From positions 248,001-312,000 of the forward strand of contig NZ_JAANBD010000028.1 in NCBI RefSeq assembly GCF_011089885.1: a DNA stretch of 64,000 nucleotides. Direction: 5' to 3'. Positions 23,920-31,301 of this stretch are shown here, one piece after another. Position 1 is the first letter of the stretch, and every line of letters begins with the position of its first letter. Source of the stretch: Thioalkalivibrio sp. XN279. GTDB taxonomy: Bacteria > Pseudomonadota > Gammaproteobacteria > Steroidobacterales > XN24. The translations under genes were made by a program, and so were the position numbers. Under the pieces are notes generated by a model that was given only the letters and a program-made list of their open reading frames with translations, was not told the DNA's origin and did no database searches.

Positions 23920-25212
23920 TCAGTGCAGCTTCAGGTGCGGCCGGATCACGCGGTGCAGGCTCTTCAGCAGGATCATCAGCATGCCGCGCCCGGGCCCGTA
24001 CAGCTCCATCAGGTGGCGGTGGTAAAGCGAGAGGTAGGTGAAGCGCGCAATGCGTCCTTCCACCATCACGCCGCCGCCGAGGAAAGAGAACAGGTTGCCC
24101 ACGGTGTGGAACTTGGACAAATTCACCAGCGAGCCCAAATCCTTGTAAATATAAGTCCTTACGGGGGTCAGACCCCGTAACATGCGCATAATATTGTCGG
24201 CGACGAGGTGGCCGAGCTGGCGCGCCGCCTGGCCGCGCGGCGGCACCCACGAGCCGTCGGCCTGCGGGCAGGCGCAGCAGTCGCCAATGGCGAAGATGGT
24301 GTCGTCGCGCGTGGTCTGGCCGGTCGGCCGCACCACCAGCTGGTTCAAGTGGTTGGTCTCGAGCCCGCCGATGTTCTTGAGGAAGTCAGCGCCGCGGATG
24401 CCGGCGGACCAGATGACGATGTCGGCGGCAATGAAATAGCCGCCCTGGAAGGTAATCCCCTTGTCGGTGACCTCGACCACGCGGGTGTTGGTCAGCACCT
24501 GCACGCCGATCTTCTCCAGCTCGCGCGCCACGGCCTGCGAGATCGCCTCCTGGCTGACTTTGGGCAGGATGCGCTTGTCAGCCTCGATCAGCGTGACGTC
24601 GAACAGCGAGGTATCGATCTTGTAGCCGTAGCCGCGCAGCTGGTCGACCGCATGGTGCATCTCGGCCGCCATTTCCGTGCCCGTGGCACCGGCGCCGACG
24701 ATGGCGACCTTGATCTTTTCCTCCAGCTGCTCGTGGCTGGCGTAGCGCAGGAAGCGATTGAGCAGGAGCTTGCGGATGACCATGGCCTGCTCGGTGTTGT
24801 CGAGAAACAGGCAACGACGCTTCACGCCCGGGATGCCGAAATCATTGGATATGCTGCCGACGGCGACGACGAGGTAGTCGAAGTCGAGGCGCCGTGCCGG
24901 CAAAAGCTCCGTGCCCTTGTCGTCCAGGATCGGCGCCAGCACCACCTGGCGCTGCTCGCGATCGATGTCCACCAGGCTGCCCTGCTGGAAATGGTAGCCG
25001 TTGGCCGCCGCGTGCCCGCGATAACTCAGCGCGTCGATGCCCACGTCGAGCGCGCCAGTGGCGACCTCGTGCAGCAGCGGCTTCCACACGTGGCTCTCGA
25101 CGCAGTCGATCAGCGTCACGTGGGCCTTGCCCTTGCGCCCGAGCTTGCGCCCGAGCCGGGTCGCGGTGCCGATGCCGCCTGCCCCGCCGCCGACGATGAC
25201 GATCTTTTTCAT
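23920..25212 (-). CDS. ndh: Type II NADH:quinone oxidoreductase-like flavoprotein
   Basis: This 430-residue protein starts MKKIVIVGGGAGG with the FAD dinucleotide motif at 8-13, then a second Rossmann motif (VAIVGAGATGTEMAAE) for NADH, and the FAD-binding AIGDCCACP-like segment. The C-terminal part is amphipathic and should attach to the inner face of the membrane. It oxidises NADH and reduces quinone without pumping protons. The ATG at 25212 is chosen since the FAD motif follows at the normal distance. A palindromic repeat (24159-24180) lies within the frame and encodes the LTPVRT segment in a variable loop before KDLGSLVNL. Confidence 0.88.
   Translation of the reverse strand: MKKIVIVGGGAGGIGTATRLGRKLGRKGKAHVTLIDCVESHVWKPLLHEVATGALDVGIDALSYRGHAAANGYHFQQGSLVDIDREQRQVVLAPILDDKGTELLPARRLDFDYLVVAVGSISNDFGIPGVKRRCLFLDNTEQAMVIRKLLLNRFLRYASHEQLEEKIKVAIVGAGATGTEMAAEMHHAVDQLRGYGYKIDTSLFDVTLIEADKRILPKVSQEAISQAVARELEKIGVQVLTNTRVVEVTDKGITFQGGYFIAADIVIWSAGIRGADFLKNIGGLETNHLNQLVVRPTGQTTRDDTIFAIGDCCACPQADGSWVPPRGQAARQLGHLVADNIMRMLRGLTPVRTYIYKDLGSLVNLSKFHTVGNLFSFLGGGVMVEGRIARFTYLSLYHRHLMELYGPGRGMLMILLKSLHRVIRPHLKLH
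24159..24180. repeat. GGGGTC-N-GACCCC palindrome inside the ndh coding sequence
   Basis: TTACGGGGGTCAGACCCCGTAA-type inverted repeat: arms TTACGGG(G)GTC and GACCCCGTAA around a central A, with one extra G in the left arm. It is read through in frame by the ndh gene. Its core is the same as the intergenic copy at 23867-23882. Confidence 0.75.
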
Positions 25213-25224
25213 TGCATGGCCTGA

Positions 25225-25252
25225 GGGGACGGCCCCCACCTGGGGACAGCCC
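25225..25252. repeat. Two GGGGAC-type short palindromes
   Basis: GGGGACGGCCCC (25225-25236) and a half-preserved TGGGGACAGCCCA (25241-25253) lie just upstream of the ndh start. They belong to the same loose family as the GGGGAC-A-GTCCCC copy at 44785-44799. Confidence 0.55.
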
Positions 25253-25356
25253 ACAGTTTACCGCGATGCAACATTAAGCATAGTGCGGAAAATTGCGGGT
25301 TGCCGGGAGGTGCAAGGGGTGGCAGGGCGCGGCGCTGAGCTTAGCCGCCGAGCATC

Positions 25357-25381
25357 AATTATTCTCGCGGCCCGAATAATT
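25357..25381. promoter_or_regulatory. Inverted repeat in the AT-rich region upstream of the MvaT-like gene
   Basis: AATTATTC (25357-25364) and GAATAATT (25374-25381) form a perfect 8-bp inverted repeat with a 9-base spacer. It marks the beginning of the AT-rich tract (about 25350-25520). A binding site for the MvaT-like protein itself or another regulator is plausible but unproven. The rest of the 305-nt gap (25213-25517) holds the GGGGAC repeats and the promoter listed separately. Confidence 0.5.
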
Positions 25382-25452
25382 TATTACCTGCAGCCGTTAA
25401 TATTCTTGTTGCCAGCAAATAAACCCGGTGTTATTTTTTATCGGCAGCGTTC

Positions 25453-25481
25453 AAGACAAAATTAAATCGTTTCCATATAAT
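25453..25481 (+). promoter_or_regulatory. Candidate sigma-70 promoter of the MvaT-like gene
   Basis: A perfect -10 hexamer TATAAT (25476-25481) lies 17 bases after AAGACA (25453-25458; four of six -35 matches). The ATG at 25518 follows 37 bases downstream. The surrounding AT-rich DNA would be a natural target for autorepression by an H-NS-type protein. Confidence 0.55.
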
Positions 25482-25517
25482 TCATTCAGCAAATATTACC
25501 GGGTGATTATTTTGAAA

Positions 25518-25922
25518 ATGTCGCAGAAATTAAAAGAACTACGGGCAAAAGAAGCCAAGCTGGCCAAGCTCACGGAAGAACTGAAGGCCCTGGAAAGCGA
25601 CAAGGAATTGAAGACCGATCTCAAGTTGCGCGATGAAATCGAGGCGCTGCTTAAAAAGCACAACCGCTCCCCCGCGATCCTGGCGGAGTTATTCGACCTG
25701 AAGGGCGGCCGCGGTCCTGGCAAGGGCGCGGGCGGCGGGCGCGGCAGGGCTGCCGGGGCCGGCCCGGTGCGCAAGCGTCGCCGCCGCAAGCTGAAGGTGT
25801 ACACCAATCCCGTCACCGGCGAGGTCGTCAAGACCCGCGGCGCCAACCACAAGGTATTAAAAACGTGGAAGGCCGAGCATGGCGCCGAGACGGTGGAAAG
25901 CTGGGCCAAAACGGAAGAATAA
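25518..25922 (+). CDS. MvaT/MvaU-like H-NS-family nucleoid protein
   Basis: This 134-residue protein has an N-terminal coiled coil (about 1-45, MSQKLKELRAKEAKLAKLTEEL), a Gly/Arg-rich linker (about 65-90, GGRGPGKGAGGGRGRAAG then RKRRRRK), and the MvaT-type DNA-binding end VYTNPVTGEVVKTRGANHKVLKTWKAEHG. Pseudomonas MvaT has KGGNHKTLKEWK here, so the glycine of the minor-groove AT-pincer is alanine in this protein. It should bind AT-rich DNA and silence acquired genes. The ATG at 25518 gives the normal family N-terminus. The upstream in-frame extension is AT-rich and not protein-like. It is encoded on the plus strand beside the AT-rich polysaccharide cluster. Confidence 0.85.
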   Translation: MSQKLKELRAKEAKLAKLTEELKALESDKELKTDLKLRDEIEALLKKHNRSPAILAELFDLKGGRGPGKGAGGGRGRAAGAGPVRKRRRRKLKVYTNPVTGEVVKTRGANHKVLKTWKAEHGAETVESWAKTEE

Positions 25923-25936
25923 CCAGACGCAGAAAC

Positions 25937-25996
25937 GCAGCGGGGCAGAAAGTACAGGGACTAATTAAATATTCCCTGCGCTCTCTGCCCTGCTGC
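25937..25996. terminator. Convergent hairpin between the MvaT-like gene and the DUF885 gene
   Basis: Two 24-base arms (25937-25960 and 25973-25996) pair at 20 of 24 positions around the AT-rich loop CTAATTAAATAT. The stem lies midway between two convergent stops (25922 and 26008). There is no clear T-run after the stem, so it may act as a bidirectional transcription block or as 3'-end protection and not as a textbook intrinsic terminator. Confidence 0.65.
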
Positions 25997-26007
25997 GGAC
26001 CGGCGGC

Positions 26008-27780
26008 TTAATTATTGTTCTTATTTTCCTGCTGCTGCGCCTCGATCCACGCCCGCATCCTGGCCTCCAGCGCCGACAGCGGCATGCCGCCCTCCCCCAG
26101 CAGATGGTCGTGGAAGGCACGGATATCGAACTCCGGCCCCAGCGCCGCCTCGGCATCGGACCGCAAGCGCCGGATGAGCAGCTCGCCGGTCTTGTACGCC
26201 AGGGCCTGGCCCGGCCAGGACACGTAGCGCGCCACCTCGGTACGCACGTTGTGCGGCGCCAGCGCCGAGTTCTCCAGCAGGCAGGCCTCGGCCTGTTCCA
26301 CGCTCCAGCCGTACCAGTGGATGCCGGTATCGACCACCAGCCGGCAGGCCCGCCACATCTCGAAGGTGAGGCGCCCAAAGTGGTCGTAGGGCGTGTCGTA
26401 CAGCCCCATGTCGATGGCGAGGAACTCGGTGTACAGGCCCCAGCCCTCGCCGTAGGCCGTGATGTAGCTGTTGCGACGGAACTCCGGCACGCCCTCGAGC
26501 TCCTGTGCCACGGCGAACTGGTGGTGGTGGCCCGGCACGCCCTCGTGCACCGTCAAGGCCGGCAGCTCGTACAGCGGCCGCTGGTCCAGCGCGTAGGTGT
26601 TCACCATGTAGCCGCCGGCGACGCCGCCCTCGAGGTTGCCCGGCCAGTAGCGGCCCGTGGTGTAGTTCGGCGCCATGGACGCCGGCACCGGCCGCACGCC
26701 ATAGGGCAGGCGGGGCAGGTTCTTGAAGAAACGCGGCATCTGGTCGTCGGCCCGCTTGGCCAGCCACGCGGCGTGCTTCAGCAGCGCTTCCTCGCTCTGC
26801 GCGTAGAACTGCGGATCGGTGCGCAGGAAGTCGAGGAACTCGGCAAAGGACCCCTCGAAGCCGCTTTGGGCGATGACCTTTTCCATCTCGGCGCGAATGC
26901 GCCCGACCTCGGCGCGCCCGACCTCGTGCACCTGCTCGGGCGTCATGTCGCGCGTGGTGTGGTAGCGCACCAGCGCACGGTAGTAATCGCGCCCACCCGG
27001 GACGTCGTAAATGCCCACGGTCGCGCGCGGCGCGGCCAGGTACTGGTCGCGGAAGAACGCGAGCAGATCGCGATAGGCCGGGAGAGCATACTGCTCGATC
27101 GCGGCCAGCGCCTCGGCCTGCAGGCGCGTGCGCTCGGCCTCGGGCAGCTGCGCCGGCAGGTCCTGCAGCGGCGCGAACAGCAGGCTATCCTCGGCCGGCG
27201 TGCTCGCCAGCGTCTCGACCTGGCCAACCACGCCCGGAACGATGTAATGCGGCTGCACCACGCCGGTGTCGAGGCCGCGCTGCAGCCACGCCGTGTTCTG
27301 CTCGAACCACGCCGGCAGGCCCTCTATGCGCCGGATCCAGGCCTCGGCCTCGGCCACCGAGCGCGGCCGGGTGGACAACGCCAGGGAGCCGGGGTAGGAG
27401 AAGAAGCCGCTGTCGTTGGTGAAGGCAATGCGCTCGGGTTCGAACGGCGCCAGCGTGACCGCCGAGCGCAGCAGGTAATCGAGCACGGCATGGCTGACCT
27501 GCTGGCTCTCGTCCAGCGCGGCAACGTCGATCGCCTCGAGCCGGGCCAGGAACTCGGCGTTGGCTTCGTTGCGCGCCGCCACCGCAGCGAACGAGTCATC
27601 GGGCCAGCGCGCCGCCGCCTCGAGATCGCCCTGCCGGCCTGCAGCGATGGGGTTGTTGGCCAGGCGGAAGGCCTCGTAGTCCGCCACCAGGGCGTCGAAC
27701 TCGGCGCCGGGGTCGGGGCGGAGCGAGGCGCAGCCGGCGAGCAGCGCAAGGGAAAACAGCAAGGCCAGTGTTCGGGTCAT
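26008..27780 (-). CDS. DUF885 family lipoprotein, putative metallopeptidase
   Basis: This 590-residue protein starts MTRTLALLFSLALLAGCAS: a lipoprotein signal peptide with lipobox LAGC, so it should be attached to the periplasmic side of a membrane. The body matches DUF885, a mostly helical family with a zinc-peptidase-like HEGVPGHHH motif at 412-420 and RNSYITAYGEGWGLYTEFLA about 20 residues later, which provides further candidate ligands. Proteolytic activity on peptides is likely by family resemblance, but no substrate is known. The ATG at 27780 has CAGGA upstream; the frame extends seven residues further without a better site. It ends towards the hairpin at 25937-25996. Confidence 0.85.
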   Translation of the reverse strand: MTRTLALLFSLALLAGCASLRPDPGAEFDALVADYEAFRLANNPIAAGRQGDLEAAARWPDDSFAAVAARNEANAEFLARLEAIDVAALDESQQVSHAVLDYLLRSAVTLAPFEPERIAFTNDSGFFSYPGSLALSTRPRSVAEAEAWIRRIEGLPAWFEQNTAWLQRGLDTGVVQPHYIVPGVVGQVETLASTPAEDSLLFAPLQDLPAQLPEAERTRLQAEALAAIEQYALPAYRDLLAFFRDQYLAAPRATVGIYDVPGGRDYYRALVRYHTTRDMTPEQVHEVGRAEVGRIRAEMEKVIAQSGFEGSFAEFLDFLRTDPQFYAQSEEALLKHAAWLAKRADDQMPRFFKNLPRLPYGVRPVPASMAPNYTTGRYWPGNLEGGVAGGYMVNTYALDQRPLYELPALTVHEGVPGHHHQFAVAQELEGVPEFRRNSYITAYGEGWGLYTEFLAIDMGLYDTPYDHFGRLTFEMWRACRLVVDTGIHWYGWSVEQAEACLLENSALAPHNVRTEVARYVSWPGQALAYKTGELLIRRLRSDAEAALGPEFDIRAFHDHLLGEGGMPLSALEARMRAWIEAQQQENKNNN

Positions 27781-27845
27781 GGTGAGTTCCTGCGCATGCA
27801 TCGCGTGGTCGACGGAGGTTAAGCGCTCAGGCCGCGGCGTGGCAA

Positions 27846-27865
27846 CGCGTCTCCGCGGAGACGCG
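27846..27865. promoter_or_regulatory. Perfect 20-bp palindrome between the antitoxin gene and the DUF885 gene
   Basis: CGCGTCTCCGCGGAGACGCG is a perfect 20-bp palindrome with no spacer, 66 bases before the DUF885 start and 91 bases after the antitoxin stop. It could be an operator for a dimeric regulator or part of a terminator hairpin; no T-run is adjacent. The rest of the 176-nt gap (27781-27956) shows nothing else clear. Confidence 0.5.
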
Positions 27866-27956
27866 GGGCGGAAATCCAGGCGTTAGAGCCGTTTTAGCGA
27901 TTTGCCCGACGCTGACAAACGGCCCTTGCGACGCTCGCGATCCAGATCGGCCGCGC

Positions 27957-28226
27957 TCACTCCCGGTCCAGCCGGTCCGCCAGCCAGCTCTTGATCAGGG
28001 ACTGGTACGGCACGTCGCGACGGTTGGCTTCCATCTTGATGCGGTCGAGCATGGTCACGGGAAGGCGCAGCGAGATGGTCCGGGTGGTGGGCTTGAGATT
28101 GGGCAAGCTCACCGCCTCGGCCTTGCTCCAGTCAAGATACTCACTTGAGTCGTGCCGCTCCCACCACGCGCGCTCCTCGGCCTCGGTCGTGAACTGCGGG
28201 GGGCGTTTTTTCTCGGGCTTGCTCAT
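27957..28226 (-). CDS. CopG/BrnA-type ribbon-helix-helix antitoxin
   Basis: This 89-residue protein has an acidic/aromatic N-terminal region that would contact the toxin (FTTEAEERAWWERHDSSEYLDW) and a C-terminal ribbon-helix-helix: the strand TTRTISLRLP followed by helices MLDRIKMEANRRD and YQSLIKSWLADRL. This is the layout of CopG-family antitoxins paired with BrnT. It should neutralise the toxin and, through the RHH fold, repress the operon. The ATG at 28226 lies inside the end of the toxin frame, giving an 86-nt overlap. The candidate operator is upstream of the toxin gene. Confidence 0.85.
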   Translation of the reverse strand: MSKPEKKRPPQFTTEAEERAWWERHDSSEYLDWSKAEAVSLPNLKPTTRTISLRLPVTMLDRIKMEANRRDVPYQSLIKSWLADRLDRE

Positions 28227-28515
28227 AAAACTCCCTCTCTCTCCGGTGCATGTCGCGCGCTGATATGACCCTGATGAGCGTCCCCCCGGCACGGAAGGTG
28301 AAAGTCACGTGCAGGTGGCGACCCGAATCGGTCAGGCCCAGGGCGTGGAAGCGTGCCTCCAGCGAGCTGTGATCGGGATCGGCCAACACCAGGCAAGCGC
28401 CGCCGAGGAACACCTGCTCTGCCTCGGACTGCGTCACGCCATGCTTTGCGGCGCTCTTGCGCGCGTTGCCCTCGTCCCACTCGAAGCCCGCGATGCGAGA
28501 CCAGTCGATCACCAT
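28141..28515 (-). CDS. brnT: BrnT-family ribonuclease toxin
   Basis: This 124-residue protein starts MVIDWSRIAGFEWDEGNARKSAAKHGVTQSEAEQVF, the BrnT signature, followed by DPDHSS, FTFRAGGTLIRVISARDMHRREREFYE. BrnT is a RelE-fold ribonuclease that inhibits translation. Typical BrnT ends near the REREFYE block; here a further ~26 residues are encoded in the region that overlaps the antitoxin gene by 86 nt. The ATG at 28515 is set by the conserved N-terminus; the frame upstream has no similarity. Two inverted repeats lie just upstream (28518-28551). Confidence 0.87.
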   Translation of the reverse strand: MVIDWSRIAGFEWDEGNARKSAAKHGVTQSEAEQVFLGGACLVLADPDHSSLEARFHALGLTDSGRHLHVTFTFRAGGTLIRVISARDMHRREREFYEQAREKTPPAVHDRGRGARVVGAARLK

Positions 28516-28517
28516 GC

Positions 28518-28551
28518 GTATATTGCTCCCATATACAGGTGTTGTCACCTG
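28518..28551 (-). promoter_or_regulatory. Candidate operator of the brnT toxin-antitoxin operon
   Basis: Two inverted repeats abut the brnT start: GTATAT (28518-28523) with ATATAC (28531-28536), spacer seven; and CAGGTG (28536-28541) with CACCTG (28546-28551), spacer TTGT. They share one base. The 9-mer GTGTTGTCA from the second repeat recurs at 28631-28639. Autoregulation by an RHH antitoxin is usual in this family, so these are plausible binding sites. Confidence 0.6.
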
Positions 28552-28636
28552 CGGCCAGGCCTCTCGCATGATGAGCACGGCGGCGGCCGCGGTGAAGCCC
28601 CCGTAAACGGGCCAATAACCAGCTTTAAGGGTGTTG

Positions 28637-30235
28637 TCAGCGCCAGCGCACGATGGCGTCGAGCAGGCCGCGGGTCGACGCATCGCCGCCCTGGAAGCCG
28701 TCCGGCTGCGCCACCGCGTCGGTCATCTCGCGCGCCAGGCGCTTGCCCAGCTCCACGCCCGGCTGGTCGAAGGCGTTGATGCCCCAGATGACGCTCTCGA
28801 CGAACACCTTGTGCTCGTACAGCGCCACCAGCTTGCCCAGCGTCTCCGGGTCGAGCTTCTGGAACAGGAGCGTGGTGCTGGGGCGATTGCCGGGGTAGCC
28901 GCCGGACCCGTCATCGTCGCCCTCCGCCAGCGCCCTGGCCTGCGCCAGCATGTTCGCCAGCGCCAGGTCGTGCTGGCCCTGCGACGGGCCGGAGCCCTGC
29001 ACCGGGGCGAGGAAATCGATGGCCACCTGGCGCGTGCCCTGGTGCAGCAGCTGGAAGAAGCTGTGCTGGGCGTTGGAGCCGGGCTCGCCCCACAGCACCG
29101 GCGCGGTTGCGACGCTCACCCTGGTGCCGTCGCGCCGTCGGCCCTTGCCGTTGGACTCCATGTGCAGCTGCTGCAGGTAGGCGGGGAAGCGTGCCAGGCG
29201 GCTGTCGTAAGGCAGCACGGCCAGGCTTTCGGCGCCGAGGAAGTTGGTGTTCCACACCGACAGCAGGCCCATCAGCACCGGCAGGTTCTGGTCCAGCGGC
29301 GCGTCGCGGAAATGCCGGTCGATGACGCGGCCGCCGGCGAGCAGGGCGCGGAAGTTGTCCATGCCGATGCCCAGCGCGATGGCCAGCCCCACGGCGGACC
29401 ACATGGAGAAGCGGCCGCCGACGAAGTCCCAGAAGCCGAAGCGATTGGCCGGCGAGATGCCGAACTCGTCCATGGCCTCGTGATTGGTGGACACGCCGAC
29501 GAAATGCGTGCGCACCGCCTCGGCGCCGAAACGTTCCACGAACCACGCGCGCGCGGCGTGGGCGTTGGTGAGCGTCTCGAGCGTGGTGAACGTCTTGGAG
29601 CAGACCACGAACAGTGTCGTGGCGGGGTCGATCCGCGCCAGGGTGTCCGCGAGGCCGACGCCGTCGATGTTGGAGACGCAATGCACGCGCAACCCCGGCA
29701 CCGCGTAGTTGGCCAGCGCGCCGACCGCCATCTCGATACCGAGATCGGAACCGCCGATGCCGATGTTGACCACGTCGGTGAAGTGGCGGCCGGTGCCGTG
29801 CCCGGCGTACTGGCCGGAGTGCACGGCGCGCACGAAGGCGTCCATGCGATCCAGCACCTCGTGCACGGCCGCGGTGGCGTCGAGCTCGCCGTCGAAATAG
29901 GGATCGTCGCGATCCGCGCGCAGTGCCGCGTGCAACACGGCGCGGTCCTCGCTCTCGTTGATGTGCTCGCCGGCGAACATGCCTTCCCGCAGGGCCTCGA
30001 CGTTGGTCTCGAGTGCCAGGCGGTTGAGCAGCTTCATGGTCTTGCGCGTGACGCGATGGCGCGAGTAGTCGAGCAGCAGGCCCTCGGCCTCGATGGAGAA
30101 GCGCGTGAAACGCTCCGGGTCGCGGCGGAACATGTCGCCCAGGTGCCGCTTGCGGATGTCCTCGCGGCAATGGTCTTTCAACGCCCCCCAGGACTTCAGC
30201 CCACGGGGCCAGTTCACCGCTTTCTTGCCGCCCAT
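28637..30235 (-). CDS. pgi: Glucose-6-phosphate isomerase
   Basis: This 532-residue cytosolic enzyme interconverts glucose 6-phosphate and fructose 6-phosphate. It shows the sugar-phosphate-binding GIGGSDLG, SKTFTTLET, the PGI signature region GGRFSMWSAVGL, the catalytic-glutamate block GEPGSNAQHSFFQLLHQG and the second signature close to the C-terminus with a conserved lysine (FDQPGVELGK). Length is close to that of other bacterial Pgi proteins. In this setting it also links hexose phosphates to nucleotide-sugar supply for the polysaccharide genes. It lies 46 bases downstream of the epimerase gene on the same strand and could be co-transcribed. Confidence 0.97.
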   Translation of the reverse strand: MGGKKAVNWPRGLKSWGALKDHCREDIRKRHLGDMFRRDPERFTRFSIEAEGLLLDYSRHRVTRKTMKLLNRLALETNVEALREGMFAGEHINESEDRAVLHAALRADRDDPYFDGELDATAAVHEVLDRMDAFVRAVHSGQYAGHGTGRHFTDVVNIGIGGSDLGIEMAVGALANYAVPGLRVHCVSNIDGVGLADTLARIDPATTLFVVCSKTFTTLETLTNAHAARAWFVERFGAEAVRTHFVGVSTNHEAMDEFGISPANRFGFWDFVGGRFSMWSAVGLAIALGIGMDNFRALLAGGRVIDRHFRDAPLDQNLPVLMGLLSVWNTNFLGAESLAVLPYDSRLARFPAYLQQLHMESNGKGRRRDGTRVSVATAPVLWGEPGSNAQHSFFQLLHQGTRQVAIDFLAPVQGSGPSQGQHDLALANMLAQARALAEGDDDGSGGYPGNRPSTTLLFQKLDPETLGKLVALYEHKVFVESVIWGINAFDQPGVELGKRLAREMTDAVAQPDGFQGGDASTRGLLDAIVRWR

Positions 30236-30281
30236 GCCTTGACCTCCACCCTCTCGAAACCCACAGCCGGCCGACCCGGGA

Positions 30282-31301
30282 TCATCCCCGGTGCTCGTTA
30301 CGGTAATAAGACAGGTACCACTCGACGAAGCGCGCCACGCCCTCTTCCACCGGCGTCGCGGGCTTGTAGCCGACGTCCTTCGTCAGCGCCTCCACGTCGG
30401 CCCAGGTGTCGGGCACGTCGCCGGGCTGCAAGGGCAGCAGGTTCTTTTCGGCCTTCTTGCCGAGCTGCTCCTCGACGATCTCGATGTAGCGCATCAGCTC
30501 GATCGGGCCCTGGTTGCCGATGTTGTAGAGGCGATAGGGCGCGAAGCTGGTGCCCGGATCGGGGTCGTTGCTGTCCCAGTCGGGATTCGGCGTCGCGACC
30601 TTGTCCAGGCAGCGCACCACGCCCTCGACGATGTCTTCCACGTAGGTGAAATCGCGCTTGTGGTGGCCGTAGTTGAAGACGTCGATGGGCTGGCCCTCGA
30701 GGATGGCCTTGGTGAACTTGAACAGCGCCATGTCGGGCCGGCCCCAGGGGCCGTACACGGTGAAGAACCGCAGGCCCGTGGTCGGCAGCTGGTACAGCGC
30801 CGAGTAAGTGTGGCACATGAGCTCGTTGGCCTTCTTCGTCGCGGCGTAAAAGGACAGCGGGTGGTCCACGTTCTGGTGCACCGAGAACGGCATTTTCGTG
30901 TTGGCGCCGTACACCGAGCTGGTCGAGGCGTAGACCAGGTGCTCGACGCTGTTGTGGCGACAGCCCTCCAGCAGGTTGGTATGCCCGACCAGGTTGCTCT
31001 CGACATAGGCCATCGGGTTCTCGATGGAATAGCGCACCCCGGCCTGTGCCGCGAGGTGCACCACGCGGTCGAACTTCTCGGTCTTGAACAGCTCCTGCAT
31101 GCCGCTGCGATCGCACAGGTCGAGCTTCCTGAAGCGCCAGTTCTTCTGGCCCTGCAGCTGGCTCAGGCGCGCGCGCTTGAGCGTCGGGTCGTAGTACTCG
31201 TTGAGGTTGTCCAGGCCCACCACCTCGTCGCCGCGCTCCAGCAGGCGGCGGGCGGTATGAAAGCCGATGAAGCCGGCGGCGCCGGTGACCAGCACTTTCA
31301 T
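30282..31301 (-). CDS. UDP-glucuronate 4-epimerase-like NAD-dependent epimerase
   Basis: This 339-residue extended SDR begins [15 protein letters not shown], with GxxGxxG at 7-13 and the catalytic SFYAATK (Y-x3-K). [15 protein letters not shown] is characteristic of the CapI/UDP-glucuronate epimerase branch rather than GalE. It likely converts a UDP-uronic acid, made by the dehydrogenase just upstream, into its 4-epimer. The ATG at 31301 overlaps the dehydrogenase stop by one base (TGATG) and has GGAGG five bases upstream, so it is preferred to the GTG at 31304. The pair forms one operon and can feed uronic acids to the polysaccharide made by the cluster to the left. Confidence 0.88.
   Translation of the reverse strand: MKVLVTGAAGFIGFHTARRLLERGDEVVGLDNLNEYYDPTLKRARLSQLQGQKNWRFRKLDLCDRSGMQELFKTEKFDRVVHLAAQAGVRYSIENPMAYVESNLVGHTNLLEGCRHNSVEHLVYASTSSVYGANTKMPFSVHQNVDHPLSFYAATKKANELMCHTYSALYQLPTTGLRFFTVYGPWGRPDMALFKFTKAILEGQPIDVFNYGHHKRDFTYVEDIVEGVVRCLDKVATPNPDWDSNDPDPGTSFAPYRLYNIGNQGPIELMRYIEIVEEQLGKKAEKNLLPLQPGDVPDTWADVEALTKDVGYKPATPVEEGVARFVEWYLSYYRNEHRG

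Noticed and set aside
25428-25517. A 30-residue N-terminal extension of the MvaT-like protein
   Set aside because: It would include the -35/-10 promoter region and gives a non-homologous sequence; MvaT proteins begin with the coiled coil.
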